This document shows, one piece after another, positions 61,620 through 64,000 of a stretch of 64,000 nucleotides of DNA. Each line of letters begins with the position of its first letter. The first letter of the stretch is position 1. The notes below the pieces were generated by a model. It had not been told where the DNA came from. It made no database searches and saw nothing but the letters and a program-made list of their open reading frames with translations. The translations under genes were made by a program, and so were the position numbers. This DNA is from DCFW01 sp963790715. Its GTDB lineage: Bacteria > Bacteroidota > Bacteroidia > Bacteroidales > Bacteroidaceae. The stretch covers positions 248,001-312,000 of the forward strand of contig CAWBPN010000011.1 in the NCBI GenBank assembly GCA_963790715.1, written 5' to 3'.

Positions 61620-61668
61620 ATTAGCGTATTCATTTGTCATTACATTTTATGACAATAAATACGCTAAT
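61620..61668. terminator. Bidirectional terminator between recA and the GH127 gene
   Basis: ATTAGCGTATT (61620-61630) pairs perfectly with AATACGCTAAT (61658-61668), with an inner TGTCAT/ATGACA helix (61635-61640, 61649-61654); T-rich on exit. Confidence 0.8.
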
Positions 61669-61737
61669 TTCTTATTATCCAAATTACTGTTATTCCACTA
61701 AAACCATATATGACATTTATGCTTAATCCGAACTCAT

Positions 61738-64000
61738 TTAATGAACTTCCCACTCATATAGACCGGCAGAATTCTTTTGCGGCAGTTTCACTTCAAGCTT
61801 TAATCCGTATGCACTTACCGGAGTGAAACGAACAACATTACCTGTTCCCTTCTCTGTGCCATAAGCATTAAGATTTTCTACAGGTATCCAATTGCCGTTT
61901 GCATCTGAATAATAAAGCTTCCACCATTCAGGAACACGGCAACCACCCCATGGAGAATCATCAAACCAATAAACAGTGCTATTGGAAATAGTTGTCTGTT
62001 CGGGGAATTTATAGCTTATCCATTCTACGGAATCGGTTTTAGGCCACCAATGATAATAAGGGATTGAACGGTCATTTTCATCTACAGGAACCAATCTGTC
62101 ATTAATTGCCCACAGTGCCGGAGTTCTCGTTGAAGCGTCAATAATGCTTTTTGATGCTAAAGTCGGAGCCATAGTAGGAATAACGGCACTAACATCCTGA
62201 GCCATCCACACATCCATGTTGCCAGCACCACGATTGTTCCATGCATAATAAGGAATTAATTTAAGATTTACATCTTGCGTTTGCAACATGCCATTGTTAT
62301 CGTAACTTAATGTTTGCGCTTGTGTTTCTATTTCATCAATGCCATTAAGCATTTGAGGTTCAGCTTTCACTTCAAATTTGGGACTTTGACTGATAAGTAC
62401 ACCAAGTACATTGATGTTTTTATTGTCCGGCCATTCAGCACAATATACCAGCGGACCACGTTCTACGGCTACTCTTCCACGGTCGACTTCAACGTTGTGA
62501 TTGGCTTTTATGGTACGAGTCTCCATATCAAAATGTATTTCAATATTATCGCCTTTCTTCCACTTCCTGTCTATACAGCAATATCCGTCTGCCAAAGCGC
62601 CATTAAAAGCCGCTCCGTTTACTTTTATTGTATACTGAGGATTCAAGTCATCGTTATAAGTATATAAGTTACTCGGTACCGGTTCATTACGTACCCATCC
62701 CGGAACACGCAATTTAACGGTAAATCGTTGTGAAGCTTTCGGATTTACATTTATGCTGATATCACCATTCCACGGATAAAGCGTGGATTGCTTCAAATGT
62801 ACATTTCTACCATCAACTTTCACATCCGCTTCATTTGACATAAATAAATTTACATACACTGACTTATCCTTTACAGCATATATATAACCCGGTAATGAAG
62901 GAATAAACCTGCATATATTGGACGGACAACAAGCACAGCCGAACCATGGCTCACGATTATGCTGCCCCATGGATTTCAACGGATTCGGATAGAAGAATCT
63001 GCCGCCATCCAATGAAACTCCTGATATCAAGCCATTATACAATGTACGTTCAAGAGCATCATAATATTTTGATTCTCCGTGTAGAAGGAATAGTCTATAA
63101 TTCATATAAACCTGAGCTATGGCAGCACACGTTTCGCAATAAGCCGACATATTAGGCAGTTCGTAATTCTTACCAAATGCTTCGCCGTCACTTGTAGCTC
63201 CTACACCACCCGTTATATAAAACTTTTTTGAAACTATATTGTTCCATATACGGCCGATAGCGTGTACATAAGAAGTATCTCCTGTCAAAGCTGCAACATC
63301 TGCCATTCCGGAATACATATATCCGGCTCTGACGGCATGACCTACTGCTTCATCTTGCTCTATAACAGGTTTATGTGTTTGATTATATTCACTTTGTATA
63401 GCCGTTTTACCACGCATATCAAGAAAGAATTTAGCCTCATCCAAATATTTGTGATTACCCGTAGCCAAATAAAGTTTACAAAGAGCCATCTCCGCAATTT
63501 GATGCCCAGGTACTATCTTCAATTGATTATCACCTGGTCCTAAAGCACGACATACACAATCGGCATACTTAATGGCAATATTAAGGAAATTACGTTTCCC
63601 CGTTGCCTGATAATAAGCAACAGCTCCTTCTATCATGTGTCCCAAATCATATAACTCATGGCTGAGGTCTTCCTCTTTCACCCAACGCCTGTCACCCGAC
63701 CATTCATGCGGATGTTTAGGATTCATTGTACGGGCAGTATATAAGTATCCGTCAGGCTCTTGTGCCTTACCCACTATAACCAACACACTATCGATGTAAT
63801 GTTCCAATCGCTTATTGGGATAAGTCTGCAATGAATATGCTGCACCTTCTATCACTTTATACACATCCGTGTCATCAAAAGGATAACCTTCAACTTTGTA
63901 CGTATCACTTGGATGGGCAGCACGAATGAAATTGGTATATCGTCCTGTTTCTTCGCACTTACTGAATGCTAAAGGAATAGTTACTTTTCTATTTGCATCA
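61738..64000 (-). CDS. Beta-L-arabinofuranosidase, GH127 (5' end outside window)
   Basis: The frame stays open to the right window edge; the GTG at 63864 is internal, because the sequence before it reads PLAFSKCEETGRYTNF and PFDDTDVYKVIEGAAYSL, both conserved in GH127. At least 754 residues are present. Active-site features: SAYCETCAAIAQVYMN (catalytic Glu and Cys region) and WFGCACCPSNICRFI (Cys cluster for zinc). A C-terminal Ig/CBM-like domain (KFPEQTTISNSTVYWFDD, LKLEVKLPQ) follows. It removes beta-L-arabinofuranosyl groups. With the GH51 enzyme it points to arabinose-containing glycans, although no SusC/SusD genes are seen. Signal peptide cannot be assessed. Confidence 0.9.
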   Translation of the reverse strand, partial: DANRKVTIPLAFSKCEETGRYTNFIRAAHPSDTYKVEGYPFDDTDVYKVIEGAAYSLQTYPNKRLEHYIDSVLVIVGKAQEPDGYLYTARTMNPKHPHEWSGDRRWVKEEDLSHELYDLGHMIEGAVAYYQATGKRNFLNIAIKYADCVCRALGPGDNQLKIVPGHQIAEMALCKLYLATGNHKYLDEAKFFLDMRGKTAIQSEYNQTHKPVIEQDEAVGHAVRAGYMYSGMADVAALTGDTSYVHAIGRIWNNIVSKKFYITGGVGATSDGEAFGKNYELPNMSAYCETCAAIAQVYMNYRLFLLHGESKYYDALERTLYNGLISGVSLDGGRFFYPNPLKSMGQHNREPWFGCACCPSNICRFIPSLPGYIYAVKDKSVYVNLFMSNEADVKVDGRNVHLKQSTLYPWNGDISINVNPKASQRFTVKLRVPGWVRNEPVPSNLYTYNDDLNPQYTIKVNGAAFNGALADGYCCIDRKWKKGDNIEIHFDMETRTIKANHNVEVDRGRVAVERGPLVYCAEWPDNKNINVLGVLISQSPKFEVKAEPQMLNGIDEIETQAQTLSYDNNGMLQTQDVNLKLIPYYAWNNRGAGNMDVWMAQDVSAVIPTMAPTLASKSIIDASTRTPALWAINDRLVPVDENDRSIPYYHWWPKTDSVEWISYKFPEQTTISNSTVYWFDDSPWGGCRVPEWWKLYYSDANGNWIPVENLNAYGTEKGTGNVVRFTPVSAYGLKLEVKLPQKNSAGLYEWEVH

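Noticed and set aside
1..64000. tRNA, rRNA, insertion sequence, phage or attachment sites
   Set aside because: No cloverleaf, rRNA or transposase/integrase signature was recognised in gaps or coding regions by eye.

Overview
The window is a Bacteroidales-type (phylum Bacteroidota) chromosomal segment, AT-rich by eye. This is inferred from several independent markers. There is a Bacteroidota-only ArgF'-type succinylornithine transcarbamylase next to proBA. There are fimbrillin-like surface lipoproteins, a DUF5686 outer-membrane protein, and MG2/TonB-plug and alpha-2-macroglobulin giants. Carboxynorspermidine dehydrogenase lies next to recA. Start sites lack strong Shine-Dalgarno sequences and are preceded by TAnnTTTG -7 boxes, often with TTTG/TTG about 19-21 bp upstream. 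Family or genus cannot be fixed from this sequence. No rRNA, tRNA, CRISPR array, IS element or phage gene was recognised. Both edges cut genes: a fimbrillin-like gene at the left and a GH127 gene at the right.

Region by region. (1) 1-2.4 kb: two tandem paralogous fimbrillin-like genes, followed by a structured two-hairpin element that recurs near 15.8 kb. (2) 2.6-5.2 kb: a cupin-sensor HTH regulator with its acyl-CoA ligase, then a DUF2007 protein. (3) 5.3-13.3 kb: a tight six-gene run, proB-proA-argF', then a 5'-nucleotidase split into two genes (C-terminal domain first), then a GH3 (NagZ-type)/serine-hydrolase fusion. It meets a GH51 arabinofuranosidase tail to tail with overlapping stops. 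(4) 15.2-15.9 kb: a gap with no long ORF but with a promoter, tiny ORFs and the second copy of the two-hairpin element. (5) 15.9-21.1 kb: DinB-like protein, a PatB/MalY and trans-sulfuration enzyme pair, FabI (a perfect 22-bp inverted repeat lies in the divergent promoter region), and an HxlR regulator divergent from a DJ-1/PfpI protein. (6) 21.1-27.1 kb, minus strand: a TetR-MFS efflux pair, then a DapF-like protein whose two catalytic cysteines are both serine, an S9 peptidase and a methyltransferase.

(7) 27.2-36.2 kb: panB, DUF5686 protein divergent from a Crp/Fnr regulator, ruvA, lgt with a beta-barrel gene, rnhB, aqpZ and a stand-alone HxxxDG acyltransferase. (8) 36.4-44.6 kb: M13 metallopeptidase, MG2/plug protein, Fsr-type MFS and Tex. 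(9) 44.6-45.5 kb: a repeat-rich gap holding an exact three-copy 22-bp tandem repeat nested in a long inverted repeat. (10) 45.5-49.5 kb: fused OtsAB and a GH15 enzyme, convergent with a 4-bp overlap. (11) 49.6-57.5 kb: an 1837-residue alpha-2-macroglobulin-like protein containing a SusC-like VVTIGYGT box, a DUF2490 protein and PepD. (12) 57.6-61.6 kb: OmpH-like lipoprotein, a secreted EEP-family enzyme, and the carboxynorspermidine dehydrogenase-recA operon. (13) 61.7-64 kb: GH127 beta-L-arabinofuranosidase.

The most promising unexplained items are the Ser/Ser DapF-like enzyme, the duplicated two-hairpin RNA-like element with the hidden transcription unit before its second copy, and the 22-bp repeat structure at 44.94-45.03 kb. 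All statements rest on reading the sequence and recalled family knowledge; no database search was run.
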